Shown here one piece after another: positions 20,260 to 30,400 of a DNA stretch of 43,580 bases. The notes beneath the pieces were generated by a model. That model was not told where the DNA came from. It made no database searches and saw nothing but the letters and a program-made list of their open reading frames with translations. Source of the stretch: Chara braunii (taxonomy: Eukaryota; Streptophyta; Charophyceae; Charales; Characeae); the NCBI GenBank assembly GCA_003427395.1, contig BFEA01000266.1, forward strand, positions 987,488 through 1,031,067, given 5' to 3'. A program made the translations under genes and the position numbers. Every line of letters begins with the position of its first letter. Position 1 is the first letter of the stretch.

Positions 20260-20309
20260 GATACAACAGGAAAGGATATCGCAAGGATAGCTCAAGGAAG
20301 TAGGGCGCG

Positions 20310-20600
20310 TGGCGGTTGGTTGTCTGATAGGATGGTAGGTGGGTTAGACGGGTGATAGATCGGGTGGCTGGCTGGTGGGTGGATGGTTGGATATTGGGTG
20401 GGTTGGTCGGTGGGTAGGTTGTTAGGAGGGTTGGCTAGCAGGTGTGGAGGGGGGGGAGGGTGGTTGGGTGGGTGGTAGGGAGATCGGTTGGTAGGGGGTT
20501 GGCGGGTGGTTGAGGGGTGGTTGGTTGGTCGGCTGGGTGGGGGTTGGTTGGTCGGTAGATTGGTGAGTTGACTGGCTGGTTGGTGGGTTGGCGGGTTGGA
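20310..20600 (+). repeat. GGTTGGT/GGTGGG low-complexity 5' region of LINE-B
   Basis: About 290 bases made almost only of G and T in GGTTGGTNGGTGGG-type units. The minus strand reads as P/T/N/Q-rich peptide, which is an artefact. The strand asymmetry and many GG/GGG runs could fold as G-quadruplex in DNA or in the LINE 5'UTR RNA. Confidence 0.85.
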
Positions 20601-20642
20601 ATCAAAAGATAGAATCAACAGAGCTGTCTAAAGCATTCCAAA

Positions 20643-21629
20643 ATGCCGCGTATAGTACATTACCAGCGAAGTCATCAGATGAGAGAATTAACATTGATGT
20701 TTAGAGGAGCTATGCGACAAATAGCAGCGGGACAACTTCATATGCCAGCTAGGACTGTGCTGGCGGCAGGACATAAGCAAGGAGAGGAGTACAAAAGGAA
20801 CTCATCAGAGGTATACATGATGGATGGGGAAATCCTCACAACGGAGGAACAAAAGGAATAGGAGGAATATAGAGGTAATTTGGAACAGGGCATGGAACAG
20901 GCCTCCACAAGTCAGGATCAGAACGAGCAACAGGGGGGAATGATCATTAATCCTCTCTTCAACCAAGAGGAAATAGGGGAGAAAGGAATATCAAATGTCC
21001 TAACATTAACAGACTCCACACAAAAAGCAGTGGGACAGATCAGAGAATGTGTGCAAACAACAGGCAATGGACTGATTCTGAATTACAGATAGCAAAGGAT
21101 GTCATCAGCATCCCAACCCTCAAGGGGCAGCAGAGGGCGTATGGTGTTTCAGGCAGGCTCCTTGCGGAGCAAATTACAACATTTGACAAGAGAAAAAGAA
21201 GGCTAAGGAAGCAGAAGAGGAGAGCAAGGAATGGAAGAAGGAATGGAAATAATGGAAGGAAGACAGAAGGGGGAAGAGGAAAGGGGCAAGGAGGAAGAAG
21301 GCATAATGGGGATAGAAGGAATGCAGGGGATGTGTCGGGAGGGGAAGAAGATTGCGCCCAATTCCAATACTACATTACAAGATCAAATACAAGATCAGGG
21401 GAAGTCACCTCCAACCCAGGACATGATGATAAAAGGTTCCTCGTCGTGGGTGCAGTGTGTAAAGGGGAACATTCTAACCAAGGAATTAGAAATTAAGAGG
21501 CAAGGGGAACAAATGCAGCCATTAAAGATACCCTTGCGTAATCTCTCAACGGCAAAGACGTTCTTTCTTTCAAAATTCATTATCTCTTCAGAAAATCGGG
21601 TTATTGAATTAGGGGGGAAAAAACTTTAA
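20643..21629 (+). pseudogene. LINE-B ORF1 N-terminal half
   Basis: The ATG at 20643 starts a basic protein (MPRIVHYQRSHQMRELTLMF; IAAGQLHMPARTVLAAGHKQ). A stop at 20859-20861 and later frame changes split it. The following frames hold EQASTSQDQNEQQGGMIINP and a strongly charged KRKRRLRKQKRRARNGRRNG or EGRQKGEEERGKEEEGIMGI part, depending on frame. The end (STAKTFFLSKFIISSENRVI) is likely the start of the conserved ORF1 core. ORF1 proteins of LINEs bind element RNA and form the ribonucleoprotein. The exact frame in 21090-21230 is uncertain. Confidence 0.55.
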
Positions 21630-21966
21630 TCAAAACATATCCGACACAGAAATTGGAAGAAAGGGACACAATTTACTTGACACATGCAAATAACTGGGTG
21701 TTTCACGATGACTTAGCATACAAATCAACCAACAAAAATATCAAATGAATATGTAAGAGATTGTCAGCTTACAAAGGTAGTTACGAAGCAGTGTGCCAAC
21801 ACTTTTTCATCCTTCCAATTTCTTCAACTATTTTCACAGTATTGTGCTTAATCACTTCAGACAAAAGACAATTGAAGGTTGGCGAAAGTTGAGATGTGAA
21901 CGTTCAGAGGTCTGAATCTATCCATGGTCGCCTCCAAAGCAAGAACCTGACGAAAAGAGAAAACAA

Positions 21967-22422
21967 ATGATGGAGGATCACTATTGGGTAGAGTTCAGAC
22001 ACATTCCGATAGAAATTCAAGCAGCCTTTATACATTATTTCAGGATTAACTATGACATCATAGACTTTATAGACCTTCTCCCATCTTATGCGGCCAAAAA
22101 AGATGATTACCTGATGTCGACTCTCAATCATTCAACCAATATTCCCTTCAACATAGATGATGTCATACCATACAGAGTGGGAGGGAGAGAATATCATATC
22201 CATATAGCACACAAACAAAGGCCATGGTGTTTCAGATGTAGAGCTTACAACCGCCTGAGAACGAACCTAACATGTGCACAGAATCCGACAAAGAAAAATA
22301 AAGTTACAAGAAGAATCATCCGGGACCCCTTTAAGCCCAACCTCTGGCGAACAGTTGAGGCAGGACACAAGGGATGGGTATATATCGAAGGTACTAAGAA
22401 AGGGGAGGCTACCCAAGGATGA
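21967..22422 (+). pseudogene. LINE-B ORF1 core with degenerate zinc knuckle
   Basis: A 151-codon frame reading MMEDHYWVEFRHIPIEIQAA, YDIIDFIDLLPSYAAKK, VGGREYHIHIAHKQRPWCFR and CRAYNRLRTNLTCAQNP. The W-V-F..I(P) core followed by a C-x2-C resembles the DUF4283 plus CCHC arrangement of plant LINE ORF1 proteins. The knuckle keeps C-x2-C, but the histidine position is R and the fourth cysteine position appears shifted. It belongs to the same protein as 20643-21629, with the frame broken between. Confidence 0.6.
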
Positions 22423-23512
22423 ACGTGAGAACGCCAAGGAGAAGCAAACTGGGAAACTAGACCCCCAGATACATGAACACCTCCTGAAGCTTCACTAAGC
22501 AGAGCAAGTACAGGCAAAACGCCAGAGGCTAACCAGACCACAATACCTTCTCCCTCAACTTCAGTAAGTTCTCAAGAGTCAGTCAACAAGGAAGGTATCC
22601 AGTCATCTTCTCATCAGGGAGACAGGGGAGGCTCAGGGAGACAGGGGAGGCTCAGGGACACAAGGTAAAGGGAAAAGAACTTCAATCCAACAACAATGGA
22701 GGCCGGTACTGAAGGGAGGGAATGAGACTATTGAAAGAAGAAGTACACTACCAGGACCTCAATCCTCATATTACATTACCCAGAAAGAACGAGGATCATT
22801 TTTCCTATTAAGTGAGGAAAAAGAGTTTGATTCACACCCGAAGGACAAAGGAGAAAAATGGGAAGAAGGATTCATAATCGTATGTCCCCAAGGGGAATCA
22901 GTAAATGAAAGTCATGAGGGGGAGATGAGGAAAAGAAGGAAGAGGAAGCAAATCATAAGTCTAAACAGGGACACTGACCCTTCAGACACATCACAATCAC
23001 CTGCAAAGGCTGCAAATAATGAGGAAAAGAGAATAGAACAGATGGACATATCTAAAAAATAAGATGACGAGGAGTCTCCAAGCATAAAACTTATAGAGAC
23101 AAAACAGAATGATGTTGAGACAGGAACTGACCCGTTCAAAGGAGCCTTTGGTCCAGCTCCGATGGAGGTGGATTCCTCTTCGTCAACAGAAGATTTTGAA
23201 ATGGAAGAAGAAACTATTCAGTCTGACAAAAAATCATCAGAGGAAGATAAACTGAAACAATAAGTTGAATTGTTCATTAAATCTCTGAAAGCCCGATTTG
23301 GGGAAGGAACAATTGAATTCTGTGACAAATCATATGTCGAGTTTTTCAACTAACTAAATAGTAGCCCCAGCCTCAGACAGGTAATGGAGCAAGGCCTACC
23401 CGAAGGGGCATGTTGGTCAACAGTCAGCCAAAGAATGTTGGGTATAGTGGCATAATTATTCCAACGTCCTGAAAAAAAGGGGGACTCTGGAAAGGAAACT
23501 GGGCTAACAAAA
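22423..23512 (+). pseudogene. LINE-B acidic/serine-rich ORF1 tail, heavily interrupted
   Basis: The frames here change often. Recognisable pieces are YYITQKERGSFFLLSEEKEF, EMRKRRKRKQIISLNRDTDP and MEVDSSSSTEDFEMEEETIQ, all low-complexity, charged and disordered. Two adjacent copies of GACAGGGGAGGCTCAGGGA occur near 22620-22660. The TGA and TAA codons and shifts show decay of a linker between the ORF1 core and the ORF at 23513. Confidence 0.4.
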
Positions 23513-24298
23513 ATGCATGAAAGATTAGAGAAATCGGAACAATCGGTAGTTCAGGGGAGGAAGGAAACAGAAGAAGGAGAAGGGGAAACAATGGTAGAAG
23601 AGGTAAGAGAGGGAGAACAATGCGCTTCGTCCCCTGAGAATCAGACGGAGGAAAGTACTGAAGGAGAAGAGGAGGTGAAGGAAGAAGAAAGGATTACGTC
23701 CCTAAGCTCCAACACCATCCAACAAACGGAGGAATTGAAAGAAGAAAAGAATCGTCAGTCAGTGATATTGCGGAAGGATGATCCGGGAAAAAGAATGAAA
23801 ATGAGACATGTATTAGAAAAGGGCCAAGTATCTGGGCTACAGTCTCCCAAGGGTAACCTGGTGATTCCAGTCCGGAAGAAAGGGGGAAAGTGGGAAATAG
23901 GTCTCTCCCCGATAGGGGAAGACCAATACGAGGGGGTGACACTTAGGGGCTGGACAACACATGTGGAATACCTAAGCACGGGGGAAAGGATCTTCAAAAG
24001 GGATATGCATGATTTCCTGTCAAAGCATTTCGATCCCGGACCACAAGCGACCCTCACGTTAATTGGAGAACAAGCCAAGTTGGCCAAAAGGGTCATCTTT
24101 GTGAAATTTGAGGAGAACAAAGACTTGGGACTGAAATGGTACTCCCATACGGCGTTGCTGAAATTGCAGCAACTCAAGATAAAAGCGAATGTCGTATGGT
24201 CTGTAGCGGAAGTCTCTTCCTTCCTTTGCTCGGTTCTACGATATGGGTTCCTCACCACCTCGACAGAATTAGATGGAGGAGGATGGGTGAGATTATAG
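23513..24298 (+). CDS. LINE-B additional ORF: acidic linker plus unknown globular domain
   Basis: This is the longest intact frame of the element (261 codons). Residues 1-90 are E/Q-rich and disordered (EETEEGEGETMVEEVREGEQ-like). From about residue 95 the sequence looks folded: GNLVIPVRKKGGKWEIGLSP, EGVTLRGWTTHVEYLSTGER, DMHDFLSKHFDPGPQATLTL and LAKRVIFVKFEENKDLGLKW. I do not recognise this domain. It ends 19 bases before the endonuclease frame and is probably the C-terminus of ORF1, or a separate protein. Intactness in an otherwise stop-ridden element is notable. Confidence 0.5.
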   Translation: MHERLEKSEQSVVQGRKETEEGEGETMVEEVREGEQCASSPENQTEESTEGEEEVKEEERITSLSSNTIQQTEELKEEKNRQSVILRKDDPGKRMKMRHVLEKGQVSGLQSPKGNLVIPVRKKGGKWEIGLSPIGEDQYEGVTLRGWTTHVEYLSTGERIFKRDMHDFLSKHFDPGPQATLTLIGEQAKLAKRVIFVKFEENKDLGLKWYSHTALLKLQQLKIKANVVWSVAEVSSFLCSVLRYGFLTTSTELDGGGWVRL

Positions 24299-24316
24299 GC
24301 TCAATTTACTATTTCC

Positions 24317-25327
24317 TTGTCTAATAAAGGATGGATGCACTACAGGCTTTTTATGAGAACCCAGACAACAGATCTAGATCTAAGATCACTAAATGTTGAT
24401 GGTCTAGCTACAACAGACGTAATTAAACGGAGAGCAATCATAGAGCAACTAAAAGGAGCTGGGGGGAGATCGTGGCCGGATATAATTTGTATCCAGGAGA
24501 CTTATCTAATGAATTCCACGACTCATAAGAGGGCACATAATGTGGTCTGGCCACATCAAAAATACCAAGAAATGCCATATGCAACACGCAACGGGTCAGC
24601 AGGAGTTGCCATATGGATACCACAAGATTCTAGGGCAGACATCATTCATTGGGTGGCTGACCACGAAGAAGGGAGATGGATCTATGCACCGGTAATATTC
24701 GAAGTTGAAGTAGTATGTGTCCTCAATGTATACGGCCCTAATGAGGTCAATGAATGAAAACAGTTCTTCCAAGAAATTTGCAATCATATCCCAAATGGCA
24801 TTCCAATTATAATTGCAGGTGATTTTAACGTTGCCCAGGATAGATGGTTAGACAGATGGAAAATCCCCTCTTCATGCCCAGCTTACGTAAAGGAGGATGA
24901 AAGGATCATTCAACAGTTATGTGAAGATGAAAACCTCTATGATACATATCGAAGGATTTTTCCACAAGAACGAATTTTTACATGCATCAGAAATACAGGC
25001 ACTCCCCATCAGTCCAGATCCAGAATAAATTTGATACTTATGTCAGAAGACCTGGATCATGCATTAGTAGGGGCCAATATTTTTCCACAGAGCCCTTGGC
25101 CGGGAGCTGATCACAAGATGTGTGTCATTTTACTGACTTTCAAGAAGAAACCAGATCGAGGAAGGGGATTCTAGAAGCTAAACTCGTCCCTTCTAAAGAA
25201 ATCAGAGTTCAGAACTTACATAAAAGAGGTATGGAAGTATTGGCAAACTACTAATGATAAACATGAGTCGTATATATCATGGTTCAACAATGAACTTTTT
25301 TCCTTAGCCAAAAAATCTAATGAATTT
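24317..25327 (+). pseudogene. LINE-B ORF2 AP-like endonuclease
   Basis: One frame with two nonsense codons (TGA 24755-24757, TAG near 25173) carries the endonuclease motifs in order: LRSLNVDGL (N), DIICIQETYL (catalytic E), VCVLNVYGPN (Y/N), IIIAGDFNVAQDRWLDRW (D, N), SRSRINLILMS (normally R-I-D; Asp replaced by Asn/Leu here) and WPGADHKMCVI (D, H). These enzymes nick target DNA for target-primed reverse transcription. The changed R-I-D motif and the stops make it inactive. The frame runs straight on into the RT at 25328. Confidence 0.85.
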
Positions 25328-26700
25328 TTGAAATTAATAGCTAAACAAAAACATGGTCAAGAAATGAAAATCCAGAAGAAAATACTGTCTTACGAACAAC
25401 AACAAAATAACACATCACTTCCTCAAATGGAAGATATTCAGAAACTCAGAAACCAATTGCTAACCATCGTCCAAGATCGCTGGAAAGGTTACCTTGTCAG
25501 GAGCAAACTATCAAAACATCAGTCAGAAGGACAGGTGAACTCCTCATTCTTTTCCCTAGCAAAGGCCAGAGTAAGAAGGACTAATATAGAAGCCTTAATA
25601 AATTCTTCTATTTTCCCTCACCTGGAGTCGCTTTCATCGGCAGGTAGTCTAAAAGTAGCCTATGACTTCTTTAAAAAACTTTACACATCGACAGTGGATT
25701 CCACGACTGCTGCACAAGAAACTGAGATTTTTCTTAAACCCCTAACAAAAAAATTGACGCATGAACAGAAAGAGAGAATAGAAGAGTCAATTACCAAGGA
25801 CGAAATTGGGACGGCTCTTCTGCAAATGGAGGAGGACAAAACTCCTGGGATTGATGGTCTCCCAAAGGAATTCTGGGAAGTTATGTGGGATTCTATGGCA
25901 GAAGATTTTATGAAATATTATAATCAGATTCAGTGCGCAGGCACGATGGGGGAAATTATGGGTCAAGGTATCCTAAATTATTATACAAAAAGGGAGAGAA
26001 ATCCAACGTAAAAAATTACAGGTCAATCACTCTGCTGACAGTGGTTTAAATGATAGCCAAGGCCATTGCAAATAGATTAATCCCAATAATGAAAGACATT
26101 ATTCATCCCTCCCAAACAAGATTCGTTAATGAAAGAAATGTACAAGATAATGTCTTGTTAGTCAATAAAATGATCAAGCTATTCAGGAAAAATAAACAAA
26201 ATATGACATTCATATTCATTGATTTCGTAAAAGCGTATGATCATGTAGATTGACGATTCTTGGATGCATGCCTAGCCAAGCTAGAATTCGGGTCGAGGGT
26301 AAGAAGGTGGATACAAACACTTCATTCAAATGTCACGACAAGAATACAAGTTAATGGCATACTATCCCCCGAGATTCCACTTCAAAGATCAGTAAGACAA
26401 GGTGATCCTCTAGCCCCCTTTCTCTTTGCAATAATTATGGAGGCATTAGGCGTAAACCTCATGGCAAACCGTAATCTCCAACGCCTCCGGATCTCTAATA
26501 CACTAGAAGAAGCAATTCCAATCTGCTCTATGTTCGCTGATGATTTAACTATCATGATGGAGACTTCTTCGACAAACATGGAAGAAATTAAGGCATTAAT
26601 GGACAAATTTTCGTCTCTTTCTGATATGTTAGTTAATTGGGGTAACAAGACGCAGGGATGGTGGATACATTCTCAAGGGGATAGGCCACCAGACCCCTAG
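25328..26700 (+). pseudogene. LINE-B ORF2 reverse transcriptase
   Basis: Motifs in order: KTPGIDGLPKEFW (RT block 0/1), then a frameshift near 26000 into NYRSITLL and TRFVNERNVQDNVLLVNKMI, FIFIDFVKAYDHVD (first catalytic Asp) ended by a TGA at 26251-26253 in place of the usual Trp, LEFGSRVRRWIQTLHSN, SVRQGDPLAPFLFAIIMEAL and SMFADDLTIMM (FADD at 26533-26544), then WWIHSQGDRPP. The spacing and the FVNERNVQDN box are those of plant L1-like RTs. It would copy element RNA at the nicked target. It is broken by stops at 26047 and 26251. Confidence 0.9.
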
Positions 26701-26710
26701 GATTAAATGG

Positions 26711-27626
26711 ATGCCTCAGACAGCACAAGGAAAACCTAACTCGAATGATCTATGGATCTCGTCTAATGCATTAGAAAAAATGAAGTTGTGGCATAATAAA
26801 CACACATCAATATTTGGGAGAGCACTAATAATCAACAACGTGCTTCTATCCTCAATATGGTATAAAGCAATGTTATGGTCACTCAGTAAAAATGCTACTA
26901 AGGGATTACAGAGGCAACTAACAACTATTTTGTGGCGAGGGGATCATGAATCACCACATATGATCCCAAGGGTAGCATGGAAGATATTAATTCAGCCTAA
27001 AGGAAAAGAAGGCCTGGGTCTCATAGACCCAAAAATTCAATGCAAGGCCTTGGCACTACAAGTATTGAAACGATCAATTTTGGGCACAGACCTGTCATGA
27101 CAAGAGTTGACATTTGAGCAGATTCGCAGATTGGCACCCTAGACGATCAAGGAAGTGCACCCGCTGACGTGGGTGGAAGATAGGTATTGGACCATCCCTC
27201 GAGCACAGATACAATCCTCGGAGGTGGGGACAAGAGGAGAGATTAGAAAAGACTTAACTCTGGACGGATTCTGGTCTAATCAACAGAAATATTGGCGGGA
27301 ACTACCCCTACCTAATAAGTCAATACCGACAAGGTATGAGGAAGTTCTACGTGAACCAAAATGGGAGAAGGTTTATTAGTTCAGACCCTTCATGGTCCAC
27401 ATGGGTTAAGAATGAAGTAGTAAGAATCAAAGATCTATGGAATCCTGAGAATAAGAATTGGAAGGACGTTGAGAAACTCATAAAAGAAATCAAGTATGCA
27501 CACAAACTTTCACACAAGTTGGACGAAATCCTCTCATCCATACCCCTATCCTGGATTGTTACCTTGAAAAAGGGTCCGGTCTTCCGGGTGGCTGACAGGG
27601 TATGCATAAATCAACAAGACATCTAA
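26711..27626 (+). pseudogene. LINE-B ORF2 region after RT
   Basis: After a frameshift near 26690 the sequence continues PQTAQGKPNSNDLWI, WHNKHTSIFGRALIINNVLL, SIWYKAMLWSLSK, LWRGDHESPHMIPRVAWKIL and IQPKGKEGLGLIDPKIQCKA. A TGA near 27098 and another shift near 27360 interrupt it, and it then reads DPSWSTWVKNEVVRIKDLWN and ILSSIPLSWIVTLKKGPVFR. The same order of blocks is present in LINE-A at 1155-2261 (QPLFG-type, SWVRHGVLRVGDLWGT, EWYRILKHGP), which supports one family. Confidence 0.8.
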
Positions 27627-27648
27627 GACAATAGGGAAAATATTAGAT

Positions 27649-28700
27649 TTGCATGAGGAGGGTGCCCTGGTCATCATCTTCAAAATTCACAAGGACAATA
27701 GGATTGCTAAAAGGGACAAGGAAAGGGTGACCTTCATATCCTTTGAGGAAATATACAGGGTAAGGACATTATATGTCTCAACAACTAAAGAATGGATAGT
27801 GTACTTGCCTCATTGTCCTATCCCGGACCTCGCCCTGGATCCTGCGGACTGGTTATGGCGCTCAAGCAGGAGAAGCAAGTCCCTGAGACTGCAATCCCTA
27901 ACAGTCAAGGCAACCTATAGATTAATGCGCCCTAAAATCAATGTCCCATAAATTATACGAGATAGATGGCAAAGGCGCCTGAATATTTATGAAGAGGAGC
28001 TCAAACCAGTCAGGTGGTGCCAAGGACTTAGAGATAGGCCGGCTAAGTTTGCATCCTTACAGTGGCAAATAGTGCATAGGTGCATAGGTGTCTACCAACG
28101 AATGACTGGTTAATAGACCACTCCTCATTAGAACAGAAGGGAGTGGCATTGTCGTGGTGTAACTCCTGTGCACAAGCCTTTCCTAAAAGAAAATCAGAGA
28201 AACAATTGAACATATATTCCTACAATGCCCGGGCTCAGTCTTGCTGTGGCGACGATGAGATTATGCGTGGCAAAGGATCACAGGACTGGAGCTATGGGAA
28301 TGGAAGGCAATATTGTTAGGTCACTGGATCCCTCAACTGATAGAGCTCTCTGAGTTCCAACAGAATTTCTATCTTGGGAGGAAAGCGGTATTGTGGGCAC
28401 TATGGAATAAACGATGTATTAATGAGATGGAAGAGGTGAAGATTGAAAGTCAAATTAATGGAAATAATACAAAATTTTGTTCAAACAGAAATTAGAAGCC
28501 AATGGCAGAAGGCGAGAACTAAACTCAAAGAATTTAAACAAAAAACAGATATCCCTCCCTCTCCACTAGCGATGGTGGAGTTTGAGTGGTTTGGGGGGGG
28601 GGAAGGAAGGGTAGGATACAGGTTTAGACAAGTGATAGAAAAGCTCAAAAGGGGGAGACTAGTTTTATCACTCTTATCAGGCGGTCAGAATTTCGACTGA
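27649..28700 (+). pseudogene. LINE-B zf-RVT knuckle and C-terminal tail
   Basis: LRLQSLTVKATYRLMRPKIN is matched in LINE-A by LHQLTVKSAYKMPRPK. After a TAA near 27949 and frame changes come FASLQWQIVHRC and SWCNSCAQAFPK, and in a +1 frame ETIEHIFLQCPG gives the His and Cys of the zf-RVT finger. Next are GHWIP and RKAVLWALWNKRCINEMEEV, then a basic tail with MVEFEWFGGGEGRVGY and a TGA near 28698. At least four frame changes occur over 1 kb. Confidence 0.75.
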
Positions 28701-29102
28701 AGAGGTACTCCCACCTACAGGAGGAGGTTCTTTAGCACTTGCAGCAGTTGTTTCAGAGGGAGGGAAGCTTCCTTTGGTAAGTGGGTAGAGAATCAACAAG
28801 TTTGTTTTTAGAACAGAAGACAGTAGTAATGGGACACTGGACCCGGTTTCCAGCATAGGGACCACTGGAATTTATCATCTTACTTATTGGTAAACATTCA
28901 TAATGAAAGGGTCGCTGGACCTGCTTTCCAGCATAGGGTCCACTGGAATTTATCCAAAAAACAGGACGCTGGACCTGGTTTCCAGCATTTTAGACGTGGT
29001 ATGTGGATCGGCTAGGCAGGTAGTCGAGCTGGGCTTGTAACCCCGCGTAGAATTGTGAGGGCCCCGGCCTCGTCCAAATTCTTCTGCAATAAAATTTTCA
29101 TT

Positions 29103-29134
<32 letters not shown>
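28701..29134 (+). other. LINE-B 3'UTR with three hairpin repeats and poly-A
   Basis: Three related units (28831-28878, 28909-28956, 28963-28990) each have GG(G/T)(A/T)C-(A/G)CTGGAC-C(C/T)GGTTT-CCAGCAT, which folds as stem CTGGA/TCCAG. The first two also share ATAGGG(A/T)CCACTGGAATTTATC. TGTGAGGGCCCCGGCCTCG follows at 29054-29072, then AATAAAATTTTC (a polyadenylation-like signal near 29089) and 27 A. 3'UTR hairpins are known to be the RT recognition signal in several LINE families; that role here is inferred. Confidence 0.75.
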
Positions 29135-29135
29135 C

Positions 29136-29503
29136 GGATAGCTATGGTTAATGTTGGCTAGGATGACATTGCCTCTGAGATTAATGTCCTGGCTCAGGGA
29201 GGGCTAGGGGTTATTCTAGGATTAGAAGGCCAGATTTGCTGATATAGCATAGACTTCTAAAATTCCTCACATACTAATCGCCATCATCATTAGTATCATT
29301 ATCCCACATTTCTCATACAATCAGTGGAAGTTCATCATCATCATCAGCAGCAGCAGCAGCGACATAATCATCATCATAGGAGGGACGCTGAGCCCGGTTC
29401 TCAGCTTGTTCGGTTCGGTTTCTCCGGGTAGACTGTGAGGACCCCGGCCTCAATCTTCTTATTCAATTTGGTAATATCAGCCTTGGGCACTGGGCCCGTT
29501 TTN

Positions 29504-29544
<41 letters not shown>
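29136..29544 (+). mobile_element. Second retroposon tail with the same 3' motifs and 38-A tail
   Basis: After an ATCATC/CAGCAG-rich stretch come GGGACGCTGAGCCCGG-TTCTCAGC (29382-29405), TGTGAGGACCCCGGCCTCAA (29434-29453), a truncated hairpin GGGCACTGGGCCCGTTTT (29484-29501), one N and 38 A (29507-29544). The order hairpin, GAGGACCCCGGCCTC box and poly-A is the same as in the LINE-B 3'UTR, so this is either a SINE using the LINE tail or a 5'-truncated sister LINE. Its left end is not clear. Confidence 0.65.
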
Positions 29545-29545
<1 letters not shown>

Positions 29546-29904
29546 GTTGTGCCTCTGTTGAAACCTTGTTTGAAGTTTGAAACATGTTGTAAGTACTTCG
29601 CAAAAATTGAATGTTGAAAAAAGTTGCACAGTACACATTACACATTGGCACTAGAGGGGCACTTCCACGAGTGATAACGGGTGGGGGGGGTCTATATGTA
29701 TGCCGACTGAAATTTAGATTAGATGTGTGCTTCAGCAAAGCTAACATGGGTGGGGGAAAGGTGTGGGGGGGGGTGGGTTCAAAACTGGACATAACCAACG
29801 TTTTCGACTCAGGTCTGTATTCAACATGGATTCAAAGTCATACTTTTCTTTCATCTCTATGGACTCAAGTCTGAACTTCAACACTTCATGGGCGCGATGA
29901 CTTA
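29545..29904. other. Left part of the inverted-repeat family region
   Basis: No gene. It contains G-rich runs and recurring flanking words (GCTTCAGCAAAG, CAGGTCTGTATTCAACA) that also surround the units at 30149, 30797 and 31463. Confidence 0.5.
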
Positions 29905-29992
29905 GGCCATACTCACTGTAGCACGTCCTTAGATGAATCTGATAGCAGTTACAAAAACTGCCAGAAAAAGAAAAGTCCTACTGTGAGCAGAC
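29905..29992 (+). repeat. TIR-type unit, copy a (degenerate)
   Basis: GGCCATACTCACTGTAGCACG at the left and AGTCCTACTGTGAGCAGACC at the right are imperfect inverted repeats. The centre keeps GAATCTGATAGCAGTTAC, as in copy b. This is the most decayed member of the family. Confidence 0.55.
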
Positions 29993-30148
29993 CCTGTGAT
30001 TCAGCACAACAAAATGACAGTGGGGGATTGGAGGGGGCATAGCCCCTCCTCCCCCACAGCGGAACATAATGGACCTATTCGAACCCAGGTCTGTGTTAGA
30101 TTCAAACTCAGTCTGTATTTCAACAAGGAAGGGATGTACCGACTGAGA

Positions 30149-30264
30149 GCGTACTCACACCAGGACCTTCCTAAATGCATCTGACCGTGGTTATGACTGG
30201 ACTCCATGAATCTGAATGCAATTACCTGCAGAAATTGACAGAAAAACTCCTGGTGTGAGTATGC
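30149..30264 (+). repeat. TIR-type unit, copy b (reference copy, 116 bp)
   Basis: The ends GCGTACTCACACCAGGAC and CTCCTGGTGTGAGTATGC are near-perfect inverted repeats of 18 bp, so the unit is MITE-like. The middle reads CTGACCGTGGTTATGACTGG, CTCCATGAATCTGAATGCAA and CAGAAATTGACAGAAA. A larger common context (GTCTGTATTTCAAC.. before, GAGCTTCAGC(A/G)AAG after) repeats with it, so the mobile unit may be about 300 bp. Confidence 0.75.
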
Positions 30265-30283
30265 CGTGGAGCTTCAGCGAAGT

Positions 30284-30391
30284 GTGCGGCCATGTGGGAC
30301 AAGTGGCCATGGTGCGAAAATGGCCACGAGGCAAAATTGCCTAGCGGGTGCGATCATGTGGGACAATTGGCCTCGTGGCAAAATGGGCTAC
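30284..30391 (+). repeat. Two-copy GTGGGACAA-TGGCC minisatellite
   Basis: CATGTGGGACAAGTGGCC, then ATGGTGCGAAAATGGCCACG-type text, and CATGTGGGACAATTGGCC with GTGGCAAAATGG follow one another in about 65-bp steps. This is a local duplication with no evident function. Confidence 0.6.
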
Positions 30392-30400
30392 CTAGTAAAA

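Larger units (their letters stand above)
20293..29135 (+). mobile_element. LINE-B, near full-length non-LTR retrotransposon
   Basis: The element contains a G/T-rich 5' region, ORF1 (basic, zinc-knuckle-like), a second acidic ORF, ORF2 with AP-like endonuclease, RT and zf-RVT, and a 3'UTR with hairpins and a 27-A tail (29108-29134). GGATAGCT at 20285-20292 recurs at 29136-29143 directly after the poly-A, which fits a short target-site duplication. The length of 8.8 kb is long for a plant LINE. Many stops and several frameshifts show that it is inactive. Its protein sequence is close to LINE-A in this window. Confidence 0.85.

Noticed and set aside
20292-20618. Minus-strand P/T/N-rich 108-codon frame
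   Set aside because: Artefact of the GGTTGGT repeat.
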